From the NCBI GenBank assembly GCA_019347795.1, contig JAHWKS010000343.1, forward strand, positions 1 through 6,522: DNA of 6,522 nt. Reading direction: 5' to 3'. Source of the stretch: Planctomycetota bacterium (lineage in GTDB: Bacteria > Planctomycetota > Planctomycetia > Pirellulales > Pirellulaceae). This document shows positions 1 to 5,741 of the stretch, piece after piece; position 1 is the stretch's first letter, and each line of letters opens with the position of its first letter. A program made the position numbers and the translations under genes. The notes beneath the pieces were generated by a model that was not told the origin of the DNA, did no database searches, and worked only from the letters and a program-made list of their open reading frames with translations.

Positions 1-1
1 T

Positions 2-232
2 CACGCGAAGCTCTCCGCCTCGGGCGGGCGCCTGCAGAAGCTGCTCAAGAACCAGACGCCCGATGCGGAGGCGGTCGAGGAGCTGTTCCTTGTGACGTGG
101 TCCCGGCGGCCGACGGAGGAAGAACGGAACACCGCGATCGGATTTGTAAACTCCGCCGCGACGCGGCAGGAAGGATACGAGGATCTCTTGTGGACCCTGT
201 TGAACTCGACCTCATTCGCGTTCGGCCACTGA
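2..232 (+). CDS. C-terminal end of a DUF1549/DUF1553-family (planctomycete cytochrome-associated) protein, partial at 5' end
   Basis: Only the last 76 residues are in the window; the frame is open from base 2 to the TGA at 230-232. The visible tail reads as a helical segment with the blocks GRLQKLLK, EELFLVTWSRRPTEEER and EDLLWTLLNSTSFAFGH. A [D/E]LLWALLNS-x-EFxFNH ending after an ELYL-T-SRxPT-xE block is the usual C-terminus of DUF1553 proteins (Pfam PF07587), normally preceded by DUF1549 and often by a cytochrome-c-like domain. Those upstream domains are outside the window, so a haem domain cannot be judged. The terminal FGH instead of FNH is a small variation. No biochemical function is established for the family. 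The stop lies 16 nt before the DUF1501 start, and DUF1553-DUF1501 pairs are very common in planctomycetes, so co-transcription and a shared extracytoplasmic role are likely. The family call is from the remembered consensus. Confidence 0.85.
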   Translation, partial: HAKLSASGGRLQKLLKNQTPDAEAVEELFLVTWSRRPTEEERNTAIGFVNSAATRQEGYEDLLWTLLNSTSFAFGH

Positions 233-240
233 GAAGGAGA
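232..240 (+). promoter_or_regulatory. Strong Shine-Dalgarno for the DUF1501 gene
   Basis: AGAAGGAGA ends 8 nt before the ATG at 249, overlapping the last base of the upstream stop codon. It matches the anti-SD core AAGGAG and fixes the DUF1501 start. It contrasts with the PPC and sulfatase genes downstream, which have no recognisable SD. Confidence 0.85.
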
Positions 241-248
241 CGATTTCC

Positions 249-1595
249 ATGTTGCGCTTCATGACGCCGGACGCCGGACGCCGCTGCGACGGACTCTCGC
301 GACGATCGTTCCTCCGCGTCGGCTCGCTGCCATTCTTCGGCCTGGGGCTGGCGGACTGGCTCTCGGCCCGCGCCGCGGAGACGGGCGCAGCCGCGTCGGA
401 CATGAGCTGCATCCTCTTGTGGTGCGACGGGGGGATCAGCACGGTCGATACGTTCGACATGAAGCCCGCGGCGCCGGCGGAGTACCGCGGCGAGTTTCGC
501 CCGATCGGGACGAGCGTTCCCGGCCTGACCGTGTGCGAGCACCTTCCCAAGGTCGCCCGGCAGATGCACCGCATCGGCCAGTGCCGCACGATCGAGCACT
601 CCGGCTCGCAGCACGCCGAAGCGTGTCACTTCATGCTCACCGGCTGGCCGCAGATTCCCGACGTGAATGCCCAGCCGGTCGGCTCCGTGGTGCATCCGTG
701 CTTCGGTTCCGTGGTGGCCGAACAGCTTGGCTGGCGGAATTCTTTGCCGCCGTTTGTGCAGCTTTCGCGCGGCGGCATCAAGTACCATCATGCGGGCTTC
801 CTCGGCTCTGCCCTGGATCCGCTGAAGATCTCGGCGGACCCCAACGCCGCCGATTTCCGCGTGGAGGATGTCTCGCTCCCGGCCGGGATCAGCTCGGAGC
901 GGCTCTCGCGGCGGCGGTCGATGCTGGAGCAATTGGACGACTTTCATCGCCTCGTGGAGCGGGACGCGGGAGACGTGGCCGCCCGCAATCAGTTCTACGG
1001 TCAGGCCTTCGACCTCGTGACCTCGCCCGCGGCGAAGAAGGCGTATCGGCTGGGCGACGAGCCGGAGTCGCTCCGCGACCGCTACGGCCGGCATCGCGAA
1101 GGCCAGGCGGCGCTGCTGGCGCGGCGGCTGGTGGAGGCGGGGGTGCGGTTTGTGACCGTCGAGTTCAACGGCTACGACACGCACGATAAGAACTTCATCG
1201 AGCTTCGCGATCCGCTGCTTCCCAAGCTCGACGCGGCGTACAGTGCACTGCTGCAGGATCTGGCGGATCGCGGGCGGCTGGACACCACGCTCGTGATCTG
1301 CATGGGCGAGTTCGGCCGCACTCCCAAGGTGAACGGCCTGGCCGGGCGAGACCATTACCCCAAGGTGAACAGCATCTGCTTCAGCGGCGGGGGGATGAAG
1401 ATGGACGGCTTCGTTCACGGCCGGACCAGCGACAAGTGCGAGCACGTGATCGGCCGCACGAATAGCACCCACGACCTTGCCGCGACGATCTACGCCGCCC
1501 TGGGGGTCGATCCGGCGAAGGAATACCACAACGTGGACGGCCGGCCGATCCTCGCCACCGACAACGGTCGGCCGATCCGCGAGATGTTCGCCTGA
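249..1595 (+). CDS. DUF1501-family protein with Tat signal (alkaline phosphatase/sulfatase-like fold)
   Basis: A complete 448-residue protein. Residues 17-23 (SRRSFLR) followed by a moderately hydrophobic stretch to about residue 43 form a twin-arginine signal, so the protein should be exported folded, possibly with a bound cofactor or metal. DUF1501 (Pfam PF07394) hallmarks appear in order: CDGGISTVDTFDMKP at 59-73 (acidic residues D60, D67, D70), HAEACHFMLTGWP at 122-134, GYDTHDKN at 308-315 (D310, H312), GEFGRTPK at 353-360 and GRDHYP at 366-371 (D368, H369). The family is generally placed near the alkaline-phosphatase/sulfatase superfamily, and these Asp/His positions fit a metal site. 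The sulfatase nucleophile signature C-x-P-S-R is absent, so catalysis is unproven. The usual GGPSH/GGMSH block is GGIST here. Length is normal for the family. The start is set by the strong SD, and the gene follows DUF1553 by 16 nt, the usual pairing. The exact role is unknown. Confidence 0.93.
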   Translation: MLRFMTPDAGRRCDGLSRRSFLRVGSLPFFGLGLADWLSARAAETGAAASDMSCILLWCDGGISTVDTFDMKPAAPAEYRGEFRPIGTSVPGLTVCEHLPKVARQMHRIGQCRTIEHSGSQHAEACHFMLTGWPQIPDVNAQPVGSVVHPCFGSVVAEQLGWRNSLPPFVQLSRGGIKYHHAGFLGSALDPLKISADPNAADFRVEDVSLPAGISSERLSRRRSMLEQLDDFHRLVERDAGDVAARNQFYGQAFDLVTSPAAKKAYRLGDEPESLRDRYGRHREGQAALLARRLVEAGVRFVTVEFNGYDTHDKNFIELRDPLLPKLDAAYSALLQDLADRGRLDTTLVICMGEFGRTPKVNGLAGRDHYPKVNSICFSGGGMKMDGFVHGRTSDKCEHVIGRTNSTHDLAATIYAALGVDPAKEYHNVDGRPILATDNGRPIREMFA

Positions 1596-1596
1596 G

Positions 1597-1616
1597 CGAG
1601 CGGTTAGGACCGTTCG
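1597..1616 (+). other. Stem-loop immediately after the DUF1501 stop codon
   Basis: CGAGCGGT (1597-1604), loop TAGG, ACCGTTCG (1609-1616) forms an 8-bp stem containing one G-U pair, starting one base after the TGA. No T-run follows (GAGAAACTAATG), so it is not a canonical intrinsic terminator. It could protect a 3' end or attenuate read-through. It overlaps the left arm of the larger palindrome, so the two structures would compete in RNA. Confidence 0.4.
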
Positions 1617-1721
1617 AGAAACTAATGTCCTTCACCTCCCCTGTGGGGAGGTCGGACGCGGTAGCGGCCGGGTGGGGCGGGGTAAGCTCGAACGACAGTT
1701 ATTTCTCGAGCGACCCTTAGC
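1602..1721. repeat. Imperfect palindromic element (REP/MITE-like) filling the DUF1501-PPC intergenic gap
   Basis: Arms 1602-1633 and 1690-1721 are inverted repeats. Pairing base i with base 3323-i gives 23 Watson-Crick matches and one G-T pair in 32 positions, including an uninterrupted 8-bp block TCGAGAAA (1614-1621) with TTTCTCGA (1702-1709). Inside lie two compact hairpins. The first is ACCTCCCC (1634-1641), loop TGT, GGGGAGGT (1645-1652). The second is CGGACGC (1653-1659), loop GGTA, GCGGCCG (1664-1670), with one A-G mismatch. A G-rich run, GGTGGGGCGGGG, follows at 1671-1682 and could pair alternatively with the C-rich arm of the first hairpin. No protein-coding function is evident. The layout resembles dispersed REP-like intergenic repeats of GC-rich bacteria, but copy number cannot be seen from one window. 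A role as an mRNA processing or stability element between the two genes is possible. Confidence 0.6.
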
Positions 1722-1730
1722 GAGAAACGA

Positions 1731-3824
1731 ATGCGAACATCAGTACAATTGCTGGCGATGCTCCTGTGCGGCGCGGCGGTGTTTGCGTGCGGCGATCGCG
1801 GCGCGGCTGAGGTGAACAATCACCAGGCGGTGCTGCAGAGCGTCTTTCCCGCCGGCGGCGGGCGCGGAACAAAGGTCGAAGTCACCTTCACCGGCGCCGA
1901 GGGCGGACTGGAAGGCGCCGATGGCCTCTTGATCGACGGGCCGCCGGGCGTTGCGGTCGAGCGGTTCGAGTCGCAGAGCGCCTCGCAAGCCCAGGCGACG
2001 CTCGTCATTGCCGAAGACGCGGCGCCGGGCCGCCGTATGATCCGCGTGAAGGGCGGGACGACGGGGCTGACGAACTTCCGCTGGTTCTTCGTCGGCGACC
2101 TGGACGAACACGTCGAGTCGACCAAAAACAACGAACTCGACCAGGCGGAGACGGTTCAGACGCCGGTGGTTGTTAACGGCCGCGTGGAAGCGACGCTGGA
2201 CCAGGATTGCTTCCGCTTCCAGGCCCGGAAAGGGGAGAGCCTGGTGCTGGCGGTGCAATCGCACTGGCTTGACGCGATGGGGTACGACCGCGACACGGCC
2301 GGCTTCGCCGACGCGAGCCTGGAGCTATTAGACGAGTCCGGCCGCATCGTGGCCGAGGCCGGCGATACGCTCGGCTACGATCCGCTGATCCACTATGCCG
2401 TTCCGAGCGACGGCTGGTACACGGCCCGCGTCAGCGGCATGGGCTACAAGGGCTTTCCGCAGTTCGTCTACCGGCTGACGATCGGCGAGGTTCCCTACCC
2501 GGTGGCCGTCTTCCCGCCGGGCGGCCGGCGCGGCCAGTCGGTGGAGGTGACGTTCCGCGGACCGAACATCCCCGGCGGGACTTCACGGGTCGTTGTCGTT
2601 ACGGACGATCCGTCGCCGGTGCAGTACGTGTCGCTGGACGGCTCGGCGCCGGACCTGCCTTTCGTGCGGTCCGACCACGAGGAGCTGACGCCGGACGATC
2701 CCGGAGACGCGCTGGCGGATGCGACGCCGCTTGATGGCAAGTCGCTCGTCGTCAACGGATGTTTTGAGACGCCGGGGGATGAGGATTGGTTCCGCGTCGA
2801 TCTGGCCAAAGGCGAAAAGATCGCGCTCGATGTGCTCGCGCAGCGGCATCTGCGATCGCCCGTCGATACGCGACTGGAGGTCTATGACGCCGACGGCAAA
2901 CTGCTGGCCGCGAATGACGACAGCGAGTTGATCCTCAGCGAGGTGAACCACGAGTTTGTTCCGTTCGACAGTCAGTTGAGTTTTGAGGCGAAGCAGCCGG
3001 GCGAGCATTACCTTCGCATCATTGAGCAGTCCGGCGCCGGCGGGCCGCGGGCGGTTTATCGTTTGACGCGAACCGCGGACGAGCCGGGCTTCAAGCTGTA
3101 CCAGTGGCCTGACGCCGTGCCGGTGTGGGGGCCGGGCACGACGGCCGCCTTCGTCGTCGAGATTCACCGCTCCGGCGGTTTGAAGGAAGACGTGGCGATC
3201 GTGGTCGAGGGGCTGCCGGAAGGTTGGAGGGGCTCCGCCGCGACCGCCGCCGCCGCCGATTACCGGCACGCGGTGCGGGGCGCGTTCGGTCATAAGGTGT
3301 TTCTCACCATCACCGCTCCCGCGAATGCCGCCGTCGGCGAGGTGGCGGAGTTCCGTGTCGTCGGCCGGGCCAAAACCGACGACGGCGAGCTGGTTCGCAC
3401 GGCTCAGCCGCTCACGCATTTCTCCTGGGGCGAGCCGAACCGCTTCCGCGCCGGCGTCACGTCCCGCGCCGTCGTGGCGCGGCCGCAGGGGGTGGCGCTC
3501 GAGGCCGGCGTCGAGTCGGTCGCCGTCAGAGCCGGCGAAGCGATGGAGATTCCTTTGTCGATCGCGTCCACCGAAAAAACCGGCGAACTGGCGGTGAGTC
3601 TCTCCGTCAATCGCGCCGGCACGCACTTCAAATGCTCACTCGGACCGCCGGTCAAGGTGACCTTTCACAACGGCGCCGGCGCGCTCCGCTTCCCGCTTCC
3701 CGCTGCATTCGAGGCCGGGCGGAGCTACGATCTCCTTGTGGCCGACGCCTGGTCCGGCGAAACTCGCAAGGGCCTCCCCGGTCCCTGCACGCGGCTGATC
3801 CGCGTTAACCTTCTCGATAAATAG
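1731..3824 (+). CDS. Secreted protein with two PPC (pre-peptidase C-terminal) modules
   Basis: A 697-residue protein. The N-terminus (MRTSVQLLAM, then a hydrophobic stretch to about residue 19) is a Sec-type signal. C20 follows VFA, a poor lipobox, so a lipoprotein is possible but not favoured. Residues 36-118 look like a beta-sandwich of IPT/TIG type. Residues about 134-252 form a first PPC-like domain (NELDQAE...VNGRVEATLDQDCFRFQARKGE). An IPT-like segment then restarts at 256, and a second, more canonical PPC domain (Pfam PF04151) covers about 322-447 (VVNGCFETPGDEDWFRVDLA, YDADGKLLAANDD). Residues about 455-565 and 570-697 look like further beta-rich domains without a family I can name. 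I see no catalytic motif; the architecture suggests binding or scaffolding outside the cytoplasm. The ATG at 1731 gives a complete signal peptide but has only a weak purine stretch (GAGAAA, 1722-1727) as SD, itself inside a potential hairpin. The sulfatase start lies 10 nt past the stop, so the two are probably co-transcribed. Planctomycetes often pair such proteins with DUF1501/DUF1553. Confidence 0.88.
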   Translation: MRTSVQLLAMLLCGAAVFACGDRGAAEVNNHQAVLQSVFPAGGGRGTKVEVTFTGAEGGLEGADGLLIDGPPGVAVERFESQSASQAQATLVIAEDAAPGRRMIRVKGGTTGLTNFRWFFVGDLDEHVESTKNNELDQAETVQTPVVVNGRVEATLDQDCFRFQARKGESLVLAVQSHWLDAMGYDRDTAGFADASLELLDESGRIVAEAGDTLGYDPLIHYAVPSDGWYTARVSGMGYKGFPQFVYRLTIGEVPYPVAVFPPGGRRGQSVEVTFRGPNIPGGTSRVVVVTDDPSPVQYVSLDGSAPDLPFVRSDHEELTPDDPGDALADATPLDGKSLVVNGCFETPGDEDWFRVDLAKGEKIALDVLAQRHLRSPVDTRLEVYDADGKLLAANDDSELILSEVNHEFVPFDSQLSFEAKQPGEHYLRIIEQSGAGGPRAVYRLTRTADEPGFKLYQWPDAVPVWGPGTTAAFVVEIHRSGGLKEDVAIVVEGLPEGWRGSAATAAAADYRHAVRGAFGHKVFLTITAPANAAVGEVAEFRVVGRAKTDDGELVRTAQPLTHFSWGEPNRFRAGVTSRAVVARPQGVALEAGVESVAVRAGEAMEIPLSIASTEKTGELAVSLSVNRAGTHFKCSLGPPVKVTFHNGAGALRFPLPAAFEAGRSYDLLVADAWSGETRKGLPGPCTRLIRVNLLDK
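3244..3258 (+). repeat. Short CCG trinucleotide run (5 copies) inside the PPC gene
   Basis: Five tandem CCG units read in frame as part of the alanine-rich stretch AATAAAA at about residues 503-509, between putative domains. It could be a length-variable linker but is short, and such runs are common in GC-rich coding DNA. Confidence 0.5.
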
Positions 3825-3834
3825 ACTCCTCGCC

Positions 3835-5301
3835 ATGAAGCATCTCGGATTCATCGCTGCGATTCTCTGCCTGCTCGCCGCCTCGCTTTCGTCGCCGCTC
3901 GCGGCAGAGGAGCGGCGGCCGAACGTGCTGTTCATCATCTCCGATGACCTCACGGCGACCGCCCTCTCGTGTTACGGCAACACGATCTGCCAAACGCCGA
4001 ACATCGATCGGCTGGCCGCGCGCGGGACGCGGTTTACGCGGGCGTTCTGCAATGGAACGTACTGCGGACCCTCGCGGGCGTCGTTCCTCTCGGGGTACTA
4101 TCCGCATGCCACCGGCGTGCTCGGCTACACCAGCCCCCGGCCGGCGATCGGCGACCGCGCCACCTGGCCGCAGCACTTCAAGAACGCCGGGTACTACACC
4201 GCCCGCGTCAGCAAGATTTACCACATGGGCGTCCCCGGCGGGATCGAGTACGGCGGCGACGGCCGCGATCATAAGGGAGGCGACGGGGCCGATGATCCCG
4301 CCTCGTGGACCGAGAAGTTCAACAGCCCCGGCCCCGAGTGGAAGGCCAAGGGTGAAGGCGAGACGCTCGAGGGCAACCCCGACGGAAAGAAGCCGGTTGT
4401 GGGAGGCAACACCTTCGTGGTTGTCGAGGCGGAAGGGGACGACCTGGTGCACTCCGACGGCAAGACCGCGGCCAAGGCCGTGGAGCTAATCGAGGAGCAC
4501 GCCGACGAGCCGTTCTTCCTGGCGGTTGGCTTCGTTCGCCCGCACGTCCCGTTTGTCGCCCCGGCAAACTACTTCGAGCCGTTCAAGCCGTTCGATAAGC
4601 TGCCGCTGCCGCCCAAGATCCCCGGCGACTGGGATGATATCCCGCGAGCCGGCATCAACTACAAGACCAGCAAGAACATGCAGATGGACGTGCGGCGCCA
4701 GAAGAAGGCGCTCGGCGGCTATTACGCCTCCGTCGCCTACGTCGACGCGCAGGTGGGGAAGGTGCTGGATGCGTTGGAGGCGTCGGGGCAGGCGGACAAC
4801 ACGATCGTGATCTTCACCAGCGACCACGGCTACCATCTGGGCGAGCACGACTTTTGGGCGAAGGTCAGCCTTCGCGACGAATCGGCCATGGTCCCGCTGA
4901 TCATCTCGGTCCCCGGCAAGCAGCCCGCGGTGTGCGACTCGCTGGTGGAGCTGATCGACCTTTATCCGACCGTCGCCGACCTGTGCGGCCTGGACATTCC
5001 CGCTCGGCTGCAAGGGCAGGATATCACGCCGATGTTCGACGATCCTTCGCACTCGGTGCGCGAGGAGGCGTTCTCGGTCGCCCCGTCGCGCAAAGGGTTT
5101 CTGCTCCGCAGCGAGCAGTGGGCCTACATCCAGTACGGGGAGGATGCCTCGCAGGGAATCGAGTTGTTCGACGTGAAGGCCGATCCAGAGCAATACACGA
5201 ATCTTGCCGGCGACGCCGAGTACGCCCCGGTGGTGGAGCGATTCCAAGCCCGCCTCGCCGCCAGGCTCGAATCGGTGCGAGACAATGACCTCGGAAATTG
5301 A
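3835..5301 (+). CDS. Exported sulfatase, iduronate-2-sulfatase-like
   Basis: A complete 488-residue type I (formylglycine) sulfatase (Pfam PF00884) that hydrolyses sulfate esters, probably on a polysaccharide. Residues 1-24 are a Sec signal (MKHLGFIAAILCLLAASLSS, then PLAAEE). Visible active-site elements are D37-D38 in FIISDDLT (calcium ligands), C77-G-P-S-R81 (the cysteine converted to formylglycine, with the conserved Arg), K127 and H130 in SKIYH, H237 in RPHVPF, D330-H331 in TSDHGYHLGEH, and K343. All key residues are present, so the enzyme should be active if a maturase acts in trans; none is encoded here. The overall pattern (SCYGN...TPNIDRLA, GYYASVAYVDAQVGKVLDAL, FTSDHG-LGEH-WAK) resembles human iduronate-2-sulfatase, but planctomycetes carry many paralogues and the substrate cannot be assigned. 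The start is 10 nt after the PPC stop without an SD, suggesting translational coupling. The length is typical. Confidence 0.95.
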   Translation: MKHLGFIAAILCLLAASLSSPLAAEERRPNVLFIISDDLTATALSCYGNTICQTPNIDRLAARGTRFTRAFCNGTYCGPSRASFLSGYYPHATGVLGYTSPRPAIGDRATWPQHFKNAGYYTARVSKIYHMGVPGGIEYGGDGRDHKGGDGADDPASWTEKFNSPGPEWKAKGEGETLEGNPDGKKPVVGGNTFVVVEAEGDDLVHSDGKTAAKAVELIEEHADEPFFLAVGFVRPHVPFVAPANYFEPFKPFDKLPLPPKIPGDWDDIPRAGINYKTSKNMQMDVRRQKKALGGYYASVAYVDAQVGKVLDALEASGQADNTIVIFTSDHGYHLGEHDFWAKVSLRDESAMVPLIISVPGKQPAVCDSLVELIDLYPTVADLCGLDIPARLQGQDITPMFDDPSHSVREEAFSVAPSRKGFLLRSEQWAYIQYGEDASQGIELFDVKADPEQYTNLAGDAEYAPVVERFQARLAARLESVRDNDLGN

Positions 5302-5407
5302 CGGCCCGCAGCGGTGTTCTCTGCTCTCCGCAAACGCGATCCACCAAATAAAAGAAGCCGGCGAATCTCGCCGGCTTCTCGTGCGACCATGTCTCTGCAA
5401 TTAGAAA
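5302..5407. other. Convergent intergenic region between the sulfatase and the cold-shock gene
   Basis: 106 nt between the two stop codons. Apart from the stem-loop terminator at 5346-5379, I see no gene or conserved element. The sulfatase operon has no separate intrinsic terminator of its own here. Confidence 0.7.
5346..5379 (-). terminator. Intrinsic terminator of the cold-shock gene
   Basis: A perfect 12-bp stem: AGAAGCCGGCGA (5353-5364), 3-nt loop, TCGCCGGCTTCT (5368-5379). Read on the - strand, the stem is followed by TTTTATTT (the complement of the A-rich run from 5346 into the stem base), giving a textbook rho-independent terminator about 30 nt past the cold-shock stop codon. On the + strand the stem is followed by CGTGCG with no T-run, so it should stop the sulfatase transcript poorly unless another mechanism helps. 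Confidence 0.9.
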
Positions 5408-5605
5408 CTAGATGGGTTGGACATTCTCGGCTCGCGGACCTTTCGGTCCACGTCCTTCGGTGTAGGAAACCCGTTGTCCTTCGCGGAGCTGCTCATAGCT
5501 CGTTCCGACCACGTTCGACGAGTGGAAGAACATGTCCTGATTGGTTCCGGTGTCAATGAATCCGAAGCCTTTGTCCGTGAGCCGCTTGATCGTGCCTTCT
5601 GCCAT
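5408..5605 (-). CDS. Cold-shock-domain protein (CspA family)
   Basis: A 65-residue single-domain nucleic-acid-binding protein (Pfam PF00313), expected in the cytoplasm as an RNA chaperone or transcript antiterminator. RNP1 is K12-G-F-G-F-I17. The RNP2 equivalent is D24-M-F-F-H28. The C-terminal block GQRVSYTEGRGPKGPRAENV is typical. The segment before RNP1 reads TIKRLTDK, where E. coli CspA has VKWFNADK, so the surface Trp-Phe pair is replaced by Arg-Leu. The sequence MAEGTIKRLTDKGFGFIDTG fits the short Csp type of planctomycetes and some other phyla. I chose the ATG at 5605-5603; an in-frame TTG directly upstream (5608-5606) would add one residue but is less likely. Upstream on the - strand are a weak SD (TAGG) with 9-nt spacing, a run of eight T, and a good sigma70-like promoter. 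The gene is convergent with the sulfatase and divergent from the redoxin gene, so it is probably monocistronic. Confidence 0.96.
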   Translation of the reverse strand: MAEGTIKRLTDKGFGFIDTGTNQDMFFHSSNVVGTSYEQLREGQRVSYTEGRGPKGPRAENVQPI

Positions 5606-5680
5606 CAAAAAAAACCTAAAAGTGGAAGTGCGACGGCGCCCGACATCAACAACCGGTCAGGCTGCTCCACCGCACCGGTA

Positions 5681-5710
5681 ATTCTACCCGACCGGACGAG
5701 GGGGCGTCAA
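5681..5710 (-). promoter_or_regulatory. Sigma70-like promoter of the cold-shock gene
   Basis: On the - strand TTGACG (5710-5705; five of six to TTGACA) and TAGAAT (5686-5681; five of six to TATAAT) are separated by 18 nt. Transcription would start near 5674, giving a leader of roughly 70 nt before the ATG at 5605. The position and orientation fit only the cold-shock gene. This is a consensus match by eye, not experimental evidence. Confidence 0.65.
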
Positions 5711-5728
5711 TGGGACCCCTAGCCCTTT

Positions 5729-5733
5729 GAGGA
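5729..5733 (+). promoter_or_regulatory. Shine-Dalgarno for the redoxin gene
   Basis: GAGGA lies 8 nt before the ATG at 5742, good spacing and match. It decides the start of a gene that is incomplete at its 3' end. Confidence 0.75.
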
Positions 5734-5741
5734 ATAACAAA

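Larger units (their letters stand above)
5606..5741. other. Divergent intergenic region between the cold-shock and redoxin genes
   Basis: 136 nt holding the cold-shock promoter and leader on the - strand and the redoxin SD on the + strand. Two copies of the palindromic hexamer ACCGGT lie at 5652-5657 and 5674-5679, 22 bp apart (about two helical turns), next to the predicted cold-shock transcription start. I could not find a convincing -35/-10 pair for the redoxin gene. Confidence 0.55.

Noticed and set aside
45..1529. A 494-codon open frame on the - strand opposite the DUF1501 and DUF1553 genes
   Set aside because: The + strand carries clear DUF1501 and DUF1553 family motifs with an SD. The - frame product is Arg/His/Pro/Ala-rich with no recognisable domain, as expected for the antisense of GC-rich coding DNA.
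1597..1616. Stem-loop after the DUF1501 stop as an intrinsic terminator
   Set aside because: No T-run follows, and the downstream PPC and sulfatase genes have no obvious promoter in the gap, so read-through is more likely.
1625..1720. A 31-codon small ORF (MSFTSPVGRSD...) in the DUF1501-PPC gap
   Set aside because: It runs through the palindromic element, has no SD and has a composition dictated by the hairpins, so it is probably chance.
2583..3626. A 347-codon open frame on the - strand inside the PPC gene
   Set aside because: It is the antisense shadow of a well-supported gene, with arginine-rich low-information composition and no SD or promoter seen.
4486..5400. A 304-codon open frame on the - strand opposite the sulfatase
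   Set aside because: The sulfatase on the + strand has every active-site motif. The - frame would also run through the cold-shock terminator.
5606..5608. TTG as an alternative start for the cold-shock gene
   Set aside because: The ATG directly after it gives the usual MAEGTI start; adding one residue with a rarer start codon is less likely.
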